In this document: piece by piece, positions 6,992 through 14,240 of the stretch
Layout of the letters: each line of letters opens with the position of its first letter
How positions within the stretch are numbered: position 1 is the first letter of the stretch
From: Salibaculum sp035270045
Lineage (GTDB): Bacteria > Pseudomonadota > Alphaproteobacteria > Rhodobacterales > Rhodobacteraceae
Length of the DNA: 18,156 nucleotides
Direction: 5' to 3'
Assembly: GCF_035270045.1 (NCBI RefSeq)
Contig: NZ_DATFIP010000005.1
Coordinates: forward strand, 1 to 18,156
The notes under the pieces: model-generated
What the model was told of the DNA's origin: nothing
What the model saw: only the letters and a program-made list of their open reading frames with translations
The model's database searches: none
Program-made: the position numbers and the translations under genes

Positions 6992-7627
6992 TCAGCCGTC
7001 GCCATCGCCATCGCCCGGCTTGATCCGGTTTTCGACGATGTCATCGATCAGGCCCCAGTCCTTGCTCTCTTGGGCGTTCATGAAGTTGTCGCGATCCAGC
7101 GCGGCCTCGACCTTCTTGAGGGTCTGGCCGGTGTGCTTGACGTAAATCTCGTTGAGCCGTTTCTTGAGCTTCATCGTCTCTTCGGCGTGGATCATGATGT
7201 CCGACGCCTGGCCCTGGTATCCGCCCGAGGGCTGATGCACCATGATACGGCTGTTGGGCAGCGAGAAGCGCATCCCGGCTTCGCCCGCGGTGAGCAGCAG
7301 CGACCCCATCGAGGCCGCCTGCCCCACAACCAGCGTCGAGACGGCGGGCCGGATATACTGCATCGTGTCGTAGATCGACAGCCCGGAGGTCACCACGCCG
7401 CCGGGGCTGTTGATATACATGCTGATCTCTTTTTTCGGGTTCTCCGCCTCAAGGTGCAGGAGCTGGGCGACCACAAGCTGGCTCATGCCGTCATGGACGG
7501 GGCCGTTGACGAAGATGATCCGCTCTTTCAGCAGTCGCGAGAAGATGTCGTAGGCTCGTTCGCCACGGCTGGTCTGTTCCACGACCATGGGAACGAGGTT
7601 CATGTAGGTCTCGACGGGGTCTTGCAT
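6992..7627 (-). CDS. clpP: ATP-dependent Clp protease proteolytic subunit ClpP
   Basis: This encodes 211 residues. It is the serine peptidase that forms the two-ring chamber used by ClpX and ClpA. The catalytic triad is visible: Ser106 in GQAASMGS, His131 in MVHQPSGG, and Asp180 in ALDRDNF, each nine residues after the mature E. coli positions. Family landmarks include YMNLVPMVVEQTSRGERAYDIFSRLLKERI and MYINSPGGVVTSG. I chose the ATG at 7627 (MQDPVETYMN) because homologues start there; the in-frame extension to 7834 is unlikely. A GAGG lies nine bases before it. The protein ends in a short Gly-Asp repeat (PGDGDGDG) encoded by a six-base DNA repeat. It diverges from the photolyase-like gene, with stress-type promoter elements between. 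Confidence 0.98.
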   Translation of the reverse strand: MQDPVETYMNLVPMVVEQTSRGERAYDIFSRLLKERIIFVNGPVHDGMSQLVVAQLLHLEAENPKKEISMYINSPGGVVTSGLSIYDTMQYIRPAVSTLVVGQAASMGSLLLTAGEAGMRFSLPNSRIMVHQPSGGYQGQASDIMIHAEETMKLKKRLNEIYVKHTGQTLKKVEAALDRDNFMNAQESKDWGLIDDIVENRIKPGDGDGDG

Positions 7628-7687
7628 GGGTGTCTGCCTCGGAGCTTTGGACGCGGGCGTCGTTTGAACTGATTTACTTGCAAGAGT

Positions 7688-7715
7688 CTTAGTAGCGCGG
7701 CAGGGGGGCTTCAAG
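7688..7715 (-). promoter_or_regulatory. Candidate RpoH-like promoter of clpP
   Basis: On the minus strand CTTGAA (7715-7710) is followed after 14 bases by CTACTAAG (7695-7688). CTTGAA is the -35 core of heat-shock sigma factors, and clpP is a classical heat-shock gene. The -10 half fits only partly. It forms an inverted repeat with the CTTGAAGC at 7754-7761. Confidence 0.4.
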
Positions 7716-7753
7716 GGCCAGCGGTCGCACGCCGCCGGCGCCCGGCCCCGCGA

Positions 7754-7782
7754 CTTGAAGCGGGGCGCCCGGCGCCTACCAT
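7754..7782 (+). promoter_or_regulatory. Candidate RpoH-like promoter of the photolyase-like gene
   Basis: CTTG (7754-7757) is followed by exactly 17 bases and then CCTACCAT (7775-7782). This resembles the alphaproteobacterial RpoH pattern CTTG-N17-CYTATNT, with two mismatches in the -10. Transcription would begin at about 7788-7790, on the ATG itself, so the mRNA would be leaderless. That would explain the poor ribosome-binding site. Confidence 0.4.
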
Positions 7783-7789
7783 CCGGTGA

Positions 7790-8968
7790 ATGGAATTCAC
7801 GCCAACAAGACGGGCTGGCCTCGACCGGCTGCATGACTTCGTGCCCGGAGCCGGGCGCGCATATGCCACAGGCCGCAACTTCGACGAGATGGACAACGTC
7901 TCGGGCCTGTCACCCTACCTGCGCCACCGCCTGGTGAGCGAGCCCGAAGTGCTCGACGCCGTGCTGGCCCGCCACACGCCCGCGGCAGCCGAGAAATTCA
8001 TACAGGAGGTCTATTGGCGGACCTATTGGAAGGGATGGCTGGAAATGCGCCCCTCGGTCTGGGCGCAATACCGCGCCGGGCTGCAGGCCGCGCTGAACCG
8101 CGTGCAGACCGAAACCGGGCTGCGCCGGGACTGGGAAGCCGCCTGCGCGGGGGAGACTGGCATCGACGCCTTCGACCACTGGTCACGGCAGCTGGCTGAA
8201 ACCGGCTACCTGCACAACCATGCCCGCATGTGGGTGGCCTCGATCTGGGTCTTCACCCTGCGTCTGCCTTGGGAGCTGGGGGCGGATTTTTTCCTGCGGC
8301 ACCTGCTGGACGGCGATCCGGCCTCGAACACGTTGGGCTGGCGCTGGGTGGCCGGATTGCAGACACCCGGCAAGACCTACCTTGCCCGGCCCGACAATAT
8401 CGCGAGATACACGCGCGGGCGGTTCCGCCCCGAAGGACTGGCGCAAGAGGCACCGGCCCTTGACGGGCCGCCCCATCCACAGCGCATGGACGCCCCCGCG
8501 GGCGATGCGCCACCACGGGGCCGCGTTGGCGTGCTGCTGACCGAGGATGACTTGACACCTGACTGGTTGCTGGACCGGGTCGACCCGGCCGAAGTGGCAG
8601 TTTTCGATGCCACAGCCCTGCGCAGCCCGCTGCATGTCAGCCCGCGGGTGCTGAGCTTCGCCGCCGGGGCCGTTCAGGACCTGGAAGCGCGCATCGGCCC
8701 CGTCACGCGACTGGCGACGTCCGAGGCCGTGACCGACTGGGCCGCGGGCGTCGAAGCCATCGTTACGCCCCACCCGCCCAAGGGGCCGGCTGCCGAGGCG
8801 CTGGCCCCGGTCCTGTCCGAGGGGCGCACGCACAAGTTGTTACGCGCCCATGACCGTCGCGCATGGCCCCATGCAACCGCCGGGTTCTTCAAGTTCAAGA
8901 AGAGGATACCGGACCTTCTGAGGGCGCGTGACGGCCAGGCCGAGCTGTTCGACCCCCAGACGGCATAG
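7790..8968 (+). CDS. Photolyase/cryptochrome-like FAD protein with reversed domain order
   Basis: This encodes 392 residues. About 30-215 is the FAD-binding catalytic domain of the photolyase/cryptochrome family. Landmarks are VSGLSPYLRHRL, FIQEVYWRTYWKGWL, TGIDAFDHWSRQLAETGYLHNHARM, and DGDPASNTLGWRWVAG with the conserved Asn and the Trp pair 184/186. Trp184 and Trp161 keep the spacing of E. coli Trp382 and Trp359, and Trp115 may match Trp306, so the electron-transfer chain seems intact. There is no N-terminal antenna domain. Residues 244-378 instead form an alpha/beta region (RVGVLLTEDDL, VEAIVTPHPPKGP, ending WPHATAGFFKFKKRIP), which resembles a diverged, C-terminally placed antenna domain. 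The role is probably light-dependent DNA repair or light sensing. The ATG has no good Shine-Dalgarno. It diverges from clpP. Confidence 0.85.
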   Translation: MEFTPTRRAGLDRLHDFVPGAGRAYATGRNFDEMDNVSGLSPYLRHRLVSEPEVLDAVLARHTPAAAEKFIQEVYWRTYWKGWLEMRPSVWAQYRAGLQAALNRVQTETGLRRDWEAACAGETGIDAFDHWSRQLAETGYLHNHARMWVASIWVFTLRLPWELGADFFLRHLLDGDPASNTLGWRWVAGLQTPGKTYLARPDNIARYTRGRFRPEGLAQEAPALDGPPHPQRMDAPAGDAPPRGRVGVLLTEDDLTPDWLLDRVDPAEVAVFDATALRSPLHVSPRVLSFAAGAVQDLEARIGPVTRLATSEAVTDWAAGVEAIVTPHPPKGPAAEALAPVLSEGRTHKLLRAHDRRAWPHATAGFFKFKKRIPDLLRARDGQAELFDPQTA

Positions 8969-9084
8969 CGGGCGCAAAGCCCCTGTTTGCCACTGCGCGC
9001 TCGTCCCGGTGCCTGCGCCAGGTCTTGCCCCGGGCCACGGACCACCGCACCCGGGCGGATCGCACGGGGCTTGGCGCGCCCGGG

Positions 9085-9924
9085 TCAGCCTGACGCGGTC
9101 TCCGCGCCCCTGAACAGCCGCAACGCCATGTTCAGCGCCGCGCCCAGCAACACCAGGTAGGACGACAGGTAGAACCACATCAACAACGCGATCACCGCCC
9201 CGATCGAGCCGTAGACCTCGTTGTAGTTCGAGAAATTGGAGACGTAGCTGGAAAACAGCGCCGACATGGCGAACCAGCAAACCACCACGACCCCGGCCCC
9301 CGGCGTGAACCAGGCCAGCCGCTCGCCGCGCGTGTTGGGCCCGTAGCGGTAAAGCAGGCCCAGCCCGAGAACCATTACGGTGATGGCCACGGTCCAACGG
9401 AGGATCTCGAGGACCCAGGCCCAGGCGCCGATGAAGGGCAGGATTTGCAGCAGGATCGGCGTGACCACCACCAGCAGCAGTGCCAGGATCGCGATCCCGA
9501 CCAGCGCAGCGGTCAGCATCAACGCGACCAGAACATGGGCCAGCCCGCCCCGGTTGGGCCGCCCGAAGATGGCATTGAGCCCGCGCATCAGCGCCGCCAC
9601 CCCGGCCCGCGCCGACCACAGTGCCACGCCGATGGACAAGCCGGTGGTCCAGCCCAGCGTCTGCCCGCCCGCCGCCAGCAGCCGGTCGATCTGCGCCTCG
9701 AACAGCGTGAAGGCCCCCGGCGGGATGAAGTCGCGCATCAGGTCCAGCTGGCCCTCGACAACCTCGGGGTCGGCCAGCAGCCCAAAGAGCGAGATCGTGG
9801 CGGCGATGCCTGGAAAGATCGCGAAAAGCGCGTAGAAGGCCACCCCGGCCGAGATCAGGCTGGCATTCTTCTCGTCGGCATAGGCGAGTCCCTGCCGGAG
9901 TTCTGAAAGACCAGGGCGCGCCAT
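9085..9924 (-). CDS. YihY/virulence factor BrkB family membrane protein
   Basis: This encodes 279 residues. The YihY family (once wrongly called RNase BN) consists of inner-membrane proteins with about six to seven helices and no firm function. The sequence shows the family start GLAYADEKNASLISAGVAFYALFAIFPGIAA. Several long hydrophobic helices follow, then YRYGPNTRGERLAWFTPGA and the diagnostic YNEVYGSIGAVIALLMWFYLSSYLVLLGAALN. The ATG overlaps the stop of the upstream lipoprotein gene (TGATG), which indicates translational coupling. It converges on the photolyase-like gene across 116 bases with no clear terminator. RNase activity should not be assumed. Confidence 0.93.
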   Translation of the reverse strand: MARPGLSELRQGLAYADEKNASLISAGVAFYALFAIFPGIAATISLFGLLADPEVVEGQLDLMRDFIPPGAFTLFEAQIDRLLAAGGQTLGWTTGLSIGVALWSARAGVAALMRGLNAIFGRPNRGGLAHVLVALMLTAALVGIAILALLLVVVTPILLQILPFIGAWAWVLEILRWTVAITVMVLGLGLLYRYGPNTRGERLAWFTPGAGVVVVCWFAMSALFSSYVSNFSNYNEVYGSIGAVIALLMWFYLSSYLVLLGAALNMALRLFRGAETASG

Positions 9925-10442
9925 CAGTTTTTATAGAGGACCAGCTCGGGCAAGCCGGTCAGCGGTGCCTCGAGCAGGCGCATGGCGGCCAGGCTGACCT
10001 GGCTGCCCGCCCCGGGATCGCCCCCGGCGGGCCGCAGTTCCACCGCGATGCTGGTGCCCGCCGCCGGATTGTCCGCACGGCCCTGTGTCACGCGGTCCAC
10101 AAGAGGGGTCTTGACCCAGATGCCAGGCTCCGCTGCCGGGCCAAGCGATCCGACGGTGCGACCCAGCCGCCGTGCCCCGGCCTCGGCAGCACCGGCCACG
10201 GCGGCGCTGCGGGTGGCATCATCGGTGGTATCGAAGTCCTCGACCGTGCGCGCGCCCGTGGGCGGGGCGGCCGCTGCGCCGGTCGCCAGCCCCCCGGGAC
10301 GGGCCGGCGGGCGAGGAATGCCAGCGGGTGCCGGGGACAGGGCAAGCTGACGGTCCGCCCCGGCCTGTGCACCGGTCAGTCGCTCGACCTCCGCGCACCC
10401 CGAAAGAAGGGCCGCGTTCATCACCAGAAGGATCACTCTCAT
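9924..10442 (-). CDS. Predicted lipoprotein, function unknown, coupled to yihY
   Basis: This encodes 172 residues. It starts with a lipoprotein signal peptide with lipobox LLSGC (Cys16), predicting acylation and anchoring in the envelope. Residues 25-70 are a Pro/Ala-rich linker. The C-terminal 100 residues look conserved: RRLGRTVGSLGPAAEPGIWVKTPLV, then SIAVELRPAGGDPGAGSQVSLAAMRLLEAPLTGLPELVLYKN. From memory, Rhodobacterales have a family like this, sometimes mislabelled D-galactarate dehydratase; nothing here looks like that enzyme. The stop overlaps the yihY start by one base. It diverges from moaA with only 85 bases between the start codons. No strong ribosome-binding site is visible. Confidence 0.75.
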   Translation of the reverse strand: MRVILLVMNAALLSGCAEVERLTGAQAGADRQLALSPAPAGIPRPPARPGGLATGAAAAPPTGARTVEDFDTTDDATRSAAVAGAAEAGARRLGRTVGSLGPAAEPGIWVKTPLVDRVTQGRADNPAAGTSIAVELRPAGGDPGAGSQVSLAAMRLLEAPLTGLPELVLYKN

Positions 10443-10527
10443 GGCCCGAGGCTACGGCCTGCTGTCGCTATCCGTCCAGTGGGAAATGACCTTGCGCGCC
10501 CGCCCGCCGAAGCATAGGTTTCATCCC

Positions 10528-11532
10528 ATGAATGCACCGCTGATCGACCCCTTCGAACGCGCCATCCGATACCTGCGGGTTTCGGTGACGGACCGTTGCG
10601 ATTTCCGCTGCGTCTACTGCATGTCGGAAAACATGACCTTCCTGCCAAAGAAGGACCTTCTGACGCTGGAGGAACTGGATCGGCTGTGTTCCACCTTCGT
10701 CGGTCTGGGCGTGGAAAAGCTGCGCATCACAGGGGGCGAGCCGCTGGTGCGCCGCGATATCATGACCTTCTTCAACGCCATGGGCCGGCATCTGGACAGC
10801 GGCGCGCTCAGGGAGTTGACGCTGACCACCAATGGCAGCCAGCTGTCGCGCTTCGCGAAGGACCTATACGCCGCGGGCGTGCGCCGGGTGAATGTCTCGC
10901 TCGACACGTTGGACGAAGCGAAATTCGCCGAGGTGACGCGCTGGGGCCGCCTGCCACAGGTCCTGAAGGGCCTCGATGCCGCGCAAGAGGCCGGCCTGCG
11001 CGTCAAGCTGAACGCCGTTGCGCTCAAGGGCTTCAACGAGGACGAGCTGTTCGACCTGCAAGCTTTCTGCGCCGACCGCGACATGGACCTGACCTTCATC
11101 GAGGTCATGCCAATGGGCGACATCGGCAACGAGGACCGGCTGGGTCAGTACTGGTCGCTGAAGGACTTGCGCGCCCGGCTGGAAGAGCAGTTCACCGTCA
11201 ACGACCTGGCCGAACGCTCCGGCGGCCCCGCGCGCTATATCCGGCTGGAGGAAACCGGACAGAAGATCGGCTTCATCACGCCACTGTCCCACAATTTCTG
11301 CGAAAGCTGCAACCGCGTGCGCATCACCTGCACCGGGGAAATCTACACCTGCCTGGGCCAGGAAGGCCACTCCGACTTGCGCGCACCCCTGCGGGCCAGC
11401 CCGGACGACGCGGTGCTCGAAGACGCCATCCGCAAGGCCATCGCCCTGAAACCCAAGGGTCACGATTTCGACTATTCCCGCCAGAGCGTCGACGGCCAGG
11501 TCAGCCGCCACATGAGCCATACGGGCGGTTGA
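10528..11532 (+). CDS. moaA: GTP 3',8-cyclase MoaA, molybdenum cofactor synthesis
   Basis: This encodes 334 residues. MoaA is a radical-SAM enzyme that converts GTP to 3',8-cyclo-7,8-dihydro-GTP, the first step of molybdopterin synthesis, followed by MoaC. The N-terminal cluster motif is C24-DFR-C28-VY-C31. GGEPL lies at 69-73. The second cluster that binds GTP uses C258-x2-C261-x13-C275. The protein ends in a Gly-Gly that is essential in characterised MoaA. I chose the ATG at 10528 (MNAPLIDPFERAIRYLRVSVTDRC) because family members start there; the 29-residue in-frame extension overlaps the start of the divergent lipoprotein gene. The ribosome-binding site is weak. No other moa gene is nearby. 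It ends six bases before the end of the convergent META-domain gene. Confidence 0.97.
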   Translation: MNAPLIDPFERAIRYLRVSVTDRCDFRCVYCMSENMTFLPKKDLLTLEELDRLCSTFVGLGVEKLRITGGEPLVRRDIMTFFNAMGRHLDSGALRELTLTTNGSQLSRFAKDLYAAGVRRVNVSLDTLDEAKFAEVTRWGRLPQVLKGLDAAQEAGLRVKLNAVALKGFNEDELFDLQAFCADRDMDLTFIEVMPMGDIGNEDRLGQYWSLKDLRARLEEQFTVNDLAERSGGPARYIRLEETGQKIGFITPLSHNFCESCNRVRITCTGEIYTCLGQEGHSDLRAPLRASPDDAVLEDAIRKAIALKPKGHDFDYSRQSVDGQVSRHMSHTGG

Positions 11533-11538
11533 TCCGCC

Positions 11539-12300
11539 TCAGTCAGCAGACCGGGCAACAATCCGGGCCTTGCCGCCGTCCAGCAGCAGCAGCGCCCCGG
11601 TTGCGTCAATGTCGAACCGGGTCACCGCCTTCAGCGCCTCCAGGACCCGTCCTTCCCGCTTCATCGCCGCCGCGGGACAGGCCATCCTCGTGGTGGCGAT
11701 CCGACCAAAGGAAAGCCCTTCGCCCGTCAGGTCATAGCGCCCCCGGAACCTGTTGCAGGACCCATTGCCGGACGTGGTGCCATCGGGGTCAAAGGTCAGA
11801 CTGATCTGTGCCGTCTCGATCATGTCCTGCCCGTTGATCTGGTGGACTTGCCAGTCAGGGCCCGCAAGAAGATCGCGCGGATCGCCACCACAGCCCGTCA
11901 GGACGGTCTCGCCGAGGATCAGCCGAACCGTCTCGGGGTGTGGCATGCCGGTCATGCTGTCGTGGCACAGCACGGACCGCCTGATCAGTCTGACCCCGGA
12001 GGGGACTTGCCGGCCGCCCGCGGTCACGGTGATCGCACCCACCTCGGACCGCTCGACGCCACTTACGGTGAGCGCCACCTTCTCGGAATTCAAACGCGAC
12101 AAGAGGAGGTCTCGCCGGACCACCTTGACGGACCAGAAGGGTTCATTGCCCCCGGCGTGATAAGGCGCGTCGCCCGTCGGAACGGCCGGGCGATCCGTGA
12201 CGGCCACAGGGCCGCTCGAACGTCCCTCCTCCTGCGCGGCCACGCAGGCCGTCAGCGGACCCGAGCACAGGAGTGCGATCATCAACATCCGCCGGATCAT
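11539..12300 (-). CDS. META-domain (HslJ-like) lipoprotein with COG3650-type N-terminus
   Basis: This encodes 253 residues. The signal peptide ends in lipobox LTAC (Cys19), so it is probably an envelope lipoprotein. Residues about 46-135 carry GGNEPFWSVKV and a later VLCHDSMTGMPHPETVRL, the pattern of the COG3650 predicted membrane proteins. Residues about 148-253 are a META domain: WQVHQINGQDM, LTFDPDGTTSGNGSCNRFRGRYDLTGEGLSFGRIATTRMACP. META domains are found in HslJ, linked to novobiocin resistance in E. coli, and in leishmanial antigens. No catalytic role is known. The ribosome-binding site AGGGAGGA is close to perfect, so the start is secure. It converges on moaA with a six-base gap, leaving no room for a terminator. 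Confidence 0.88.
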   Translation of the reverse strand: MIRRMLMIALLCSGPLTACVAAQEEGRSSGPVAVTDRPAVPTGDAPYHAGGNEPFWSVKVVRRDLLLSRLNSEKVALTVSGVERSEVGAITVTAGGRQVPSGVRLIRRSVLCHDSMTGMPHPETVRLILGETVLTGCGGDPRDLLAGPDWQVHQINGQDMIETAQISLTFDPDGTTSGNGSCNRFRGRYDLTGEGLSFGRIATTRMACPAAAMKREGRVLEALKAVTRFDIDATGALLLLDGGKARIVARSAD

Positions 12301-12360
12301 GCCACATCCTCCCTTGTCGTGTCCGTGACGGCACCTCTCGCCGGGGCGGCGAAGGCACCT

Positions 12361-12954
12361 CTACACAGGCTTGCGCGCCACGAAATCGATCAGGGCCGAC
12401 CGCCCCACATGCCGTCCCTCGTCCAGGTCGCGGTCATACCCTGCCAGCCGTTCCACCCGCCAGCCGGGAAAGGCATCGCGCAGCAGCGATTCGGTATACA
12501 TGTTCTCACGGTTGGGCGGCCCGCCGGTCCCATAGTCCACCTGCTCAGGCCGATAACCATGAAGCACCAACCGACCGCCGGGCCGAACCGCCCGGGCCAT
12601 GTCGGCGAACTGGCCGGGACGTTGCTCCGGCCCCATGAACTGCACGAAGATGGCAACCACCAAGTCGACCTGCCGGTCCCAGTCATGGCCAGCCCAGTCG
12701 CTGACCCGCGTATCGATCCGGACACCGGCCTCGGCCGCCAGCGCCTCGGCCCGGGCCACTGCCGTCGGCGACAGGTCGAAGGCCGCGACATCCAGCCCCT
12801 GCCGGGCCAGCAAGACCGAGTTGCGCCCCTCGCCATCGGCCACGCAAAGGGCACTCTGCATCCCCTGCGACAGCCAGGGATTCTCGATCAGGAAGGCCGT
12901 GGGCGCCCGCCCGAACAGGTAATCCTCCTCGGCGCTGTAACGATCCTCCCACAT
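12361..12954 (-). CDS. Class I SAM-dependent methyltransferase, TehB-like
   Basis: This encodes 197 residues. The sequence starts MWEDRYSAEEDYLFGRAPTAFL, followed by motif I LCVADGEGRNSVLLARQG (about 36-53), AAFDLSPTAV (motif II) and VDLVVAIFVQFM, then MARAVRPGGRLVLHGY. This order is typical of TehB-like and thiopurine/tellurite-type small-molecule methyltransferases. The true substrate is unknown. The start is set by coupling: the ATG overlaps the TGA of the upstream amidohydrolase gene (TGATG at 12952-12956), and the in-frame extension lies inside that gene. The two genes are therefore one transcription unit, with the methyltransferase second. A 60-base gap follows before the META lipoprotein gene, whose promoter must lie in or before it. 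Confidence 0.9.
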   Translation of the reverse strand: MWEDRYSAEEDYLFGRAPTAFLIENPWLSQGMQSALCVADGEGRNSVLLARQGLDVAAFDLSPTAVARAEALAAEAGVRIDTRVSDWAGHDWDRQVDLVVAIFVQFMGPEQRPGQFADMARAVRPGGRLVLHGYRPEQVDYGTGGPPNRENMYTESLLRDAFPGWRVERLAGYDRDLDEGRHVGRSALIDFVARKPV

Positions 12955-14117
12955 CAGGACACCGGCATCCGCTGTTCCGCGATCTCCGCCAACCAGCTGC
13001 AACCGGCGGGAATGGTCTCGTCGTTGAAATCGTATTCCGGGTGATGCACCATCGCCGTGTCTCCGTTGCCGACCAGGATATAGGCGCCCGGACGCTCCTC
13101 CAGCATGTAGGCGAAATCCTCGCCCCCCATGACCAGTGGCGCCGCATCGCACTGTCCCGAGACCGTGCGCGCCACCCCCGCGGCGAACGCTGTCTGCTCC
13201 TCTGAATTGACCATCACCGGATACCCCTTGTGATATTTCACTTCCGCCCGCGCACCGAAGACCCGCGCGGTGCCCTCGGCGATGGCGACCAGCCGCTCTT
13301 CGGTCAGGCTGCGCACCGCGCGGTCCAGTGTGCGCACCGTGCCGCGCAGGTTCACCTCCTGCGGGATGACGTTGTAGGCCGTGCTCGAAGTCTCCATCGC
13401 GGTGACCGATACCACCGCCTGCTCCACCGGATCGACCGAGCGCGACACGATCGTCTGCAACGCCAGCACCGTTTGCGCGGCCACCACCGAAGGATCGACT
13501 GTGTCATGGGGCTTGGCTGCATGACCGCCCCTGCCGGTGATGGTGATGTCGAATTCGTCGGTCGCTGCGAAAAATCCCCCCGCCCGGATCGCGAAGCGGC
13601 CCACGGGCAGGCCCGGCCAGTTGTGCATCCCGTAGACTTCCTGGATGCCCCAGCGGGTCATCAGCCCGTCGTCACACATGACCTTGCCACCGCCGCCGCC
13701 CTCTTCGGCGGGCTGGAAGATCACGACGGCGGTGCCGTCGAAATTGCGCGTCTCGGCCAGGTAGCGCGCCGCGCCCAGAAGCATCGCGGTATGCCCGTCA
13801 TGGCCGCAGGCATGCATCTTGCCAAAGCTCTTCGAGGCATGCGCCGCCCCGGTCTTCTCCTCTATGGGCAAGGCATCCATGTCCGCGCGCAATCCCACGA
13901 CCTTGCCGGATCCCGTATCGCGGCCGCGGAGCACGCCGACCACGCCGGTGCGGCCCACCCCTTCGACCACCTCGTCACAGCCGAAGTCGCGCAGCTTCCC
14001 GGCGACGATCCCGGCGGTGCGATGGGTGTCGAACATCAACTCGGGGTTTTCGTGCAGGTCCCGCCGCCAGGCGGTGATCTCGGGCAGCAACTCGGAAAAT
14101 CGGTTCTTCACGGGCAT
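12954..14117 (-). CDS. M20 family amidohydrolase/peptidase
   Basis: This encodes 387 residues of the M20D amidohydrolase type (hippurate hydrolase, N-acyl-amino-acid amidohydrolase, IAA-amino-acid hydrolase group). The family metal ligands are visible: MHACGHDGHTAML (Cys104, His106), FQPAEEGGGGG (Glu138/139), GMHN (His165) and a C-terminal HHPEYDF. The lid-domain segment TGRGGHAAKPHDTVDP is also typical. It probably hydrolyses an N-acyl or N-benzoyl amino acid in the cytoplasm; no signal peptide is seen. The ATG at 14117 has AAAGGAGA at the right distance, so I reject the extension to 14192. The stop overlaps the start of the downstream methyltransferase gene. The exact substrate cannot be inferred. 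Confidence 0.95.
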   Translation of the reverse strand: MPVKNRFSELLPEITAWRRDLHENPELMFDTHRTAGIVAGKLRDFGCDEVVEGVGRTGVVGVLRGRDTGSGKVVGLRADMDALPIEEKTGAAHASKSFGKMHACGHDGHTAMLLGAARYLAETRNFDGTAVVIFQPAEEGGGGGKVMCDDGLMTRWGIQEVYGMHNWPGLPVGRFAIRAGGFFAATDEFDITITGRGGHAAKPHDTVDPSVVAAQTVLALQTIVSRSVDPVEQAVVSVTAMETSSTAYNVIPQEVNLRGTVRTLDRAVRSLTEERLVAIAEGTARVFGARAEVKYHKGYPVMVNSEEQTAFAAGVARTVSGQCDAAPLVMGGEDFAYMLEERPGAYILVGNGDTAMVHHPEYDFNDETIPAGCSWLAEIAEQRMPVS

Positions 14118-14185
14118 GGGTGTCTCCTTTGGTCCCGGCGAACCTGATACGACCCCGCCCCGATGACAAGCCCATGCTTCTTCGG

Positions 14186-14240
14186 GTCGCAAATACCGCG
14201 GGGTGAATGCCTAAGGCAGAGGGGCACAGCCCCTGCCCCC
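14186..14240. repeat. Double stem-loop extragenic element
   Basis: After a CAAATACCGCGGGG segment come two adjacent hairpins: TGCC-TAA-GGCA (14208-14218) and AGGGGC-ACA-GCCCCT (14220-14234), followed by GCCCCC. From memory, this resembles short G-rich palindromic elements scattered between genes in Rhodobacterales, though I did not search for copies. A third small hairpin, GTGGC-GAA-GCCAC, lies at 14275-14287. The element lies between the amidohydrolase gene and the oxidoreductase relic, in a stretch of more than 200 bases (14118-14340) where I see nothing else. Confidence 0.5.

Noticed and set aside
7628..7834. N-terminal extension of clpP
   Set aside because: The extra residues are Pro/Arg-rich, cross the divergent photolyase start and have no family counterpart.
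10492..10518. Possible moaA promoter TTGCGC with CATAGG
   Set aside because: The spacer is only 15 bases and the -10 is poor. It is not strong enough to list, although some promoter must lie in the 85-base gap.
13230..14147. Plus-strand open frame of 305 codons
   Set aside because: It lies antisense to the M20 amidohydrolase, whose metal-binding motifs and codon bias mark the real frame. The antisense translation is rich in His, Arg and Gly and shows no domain.
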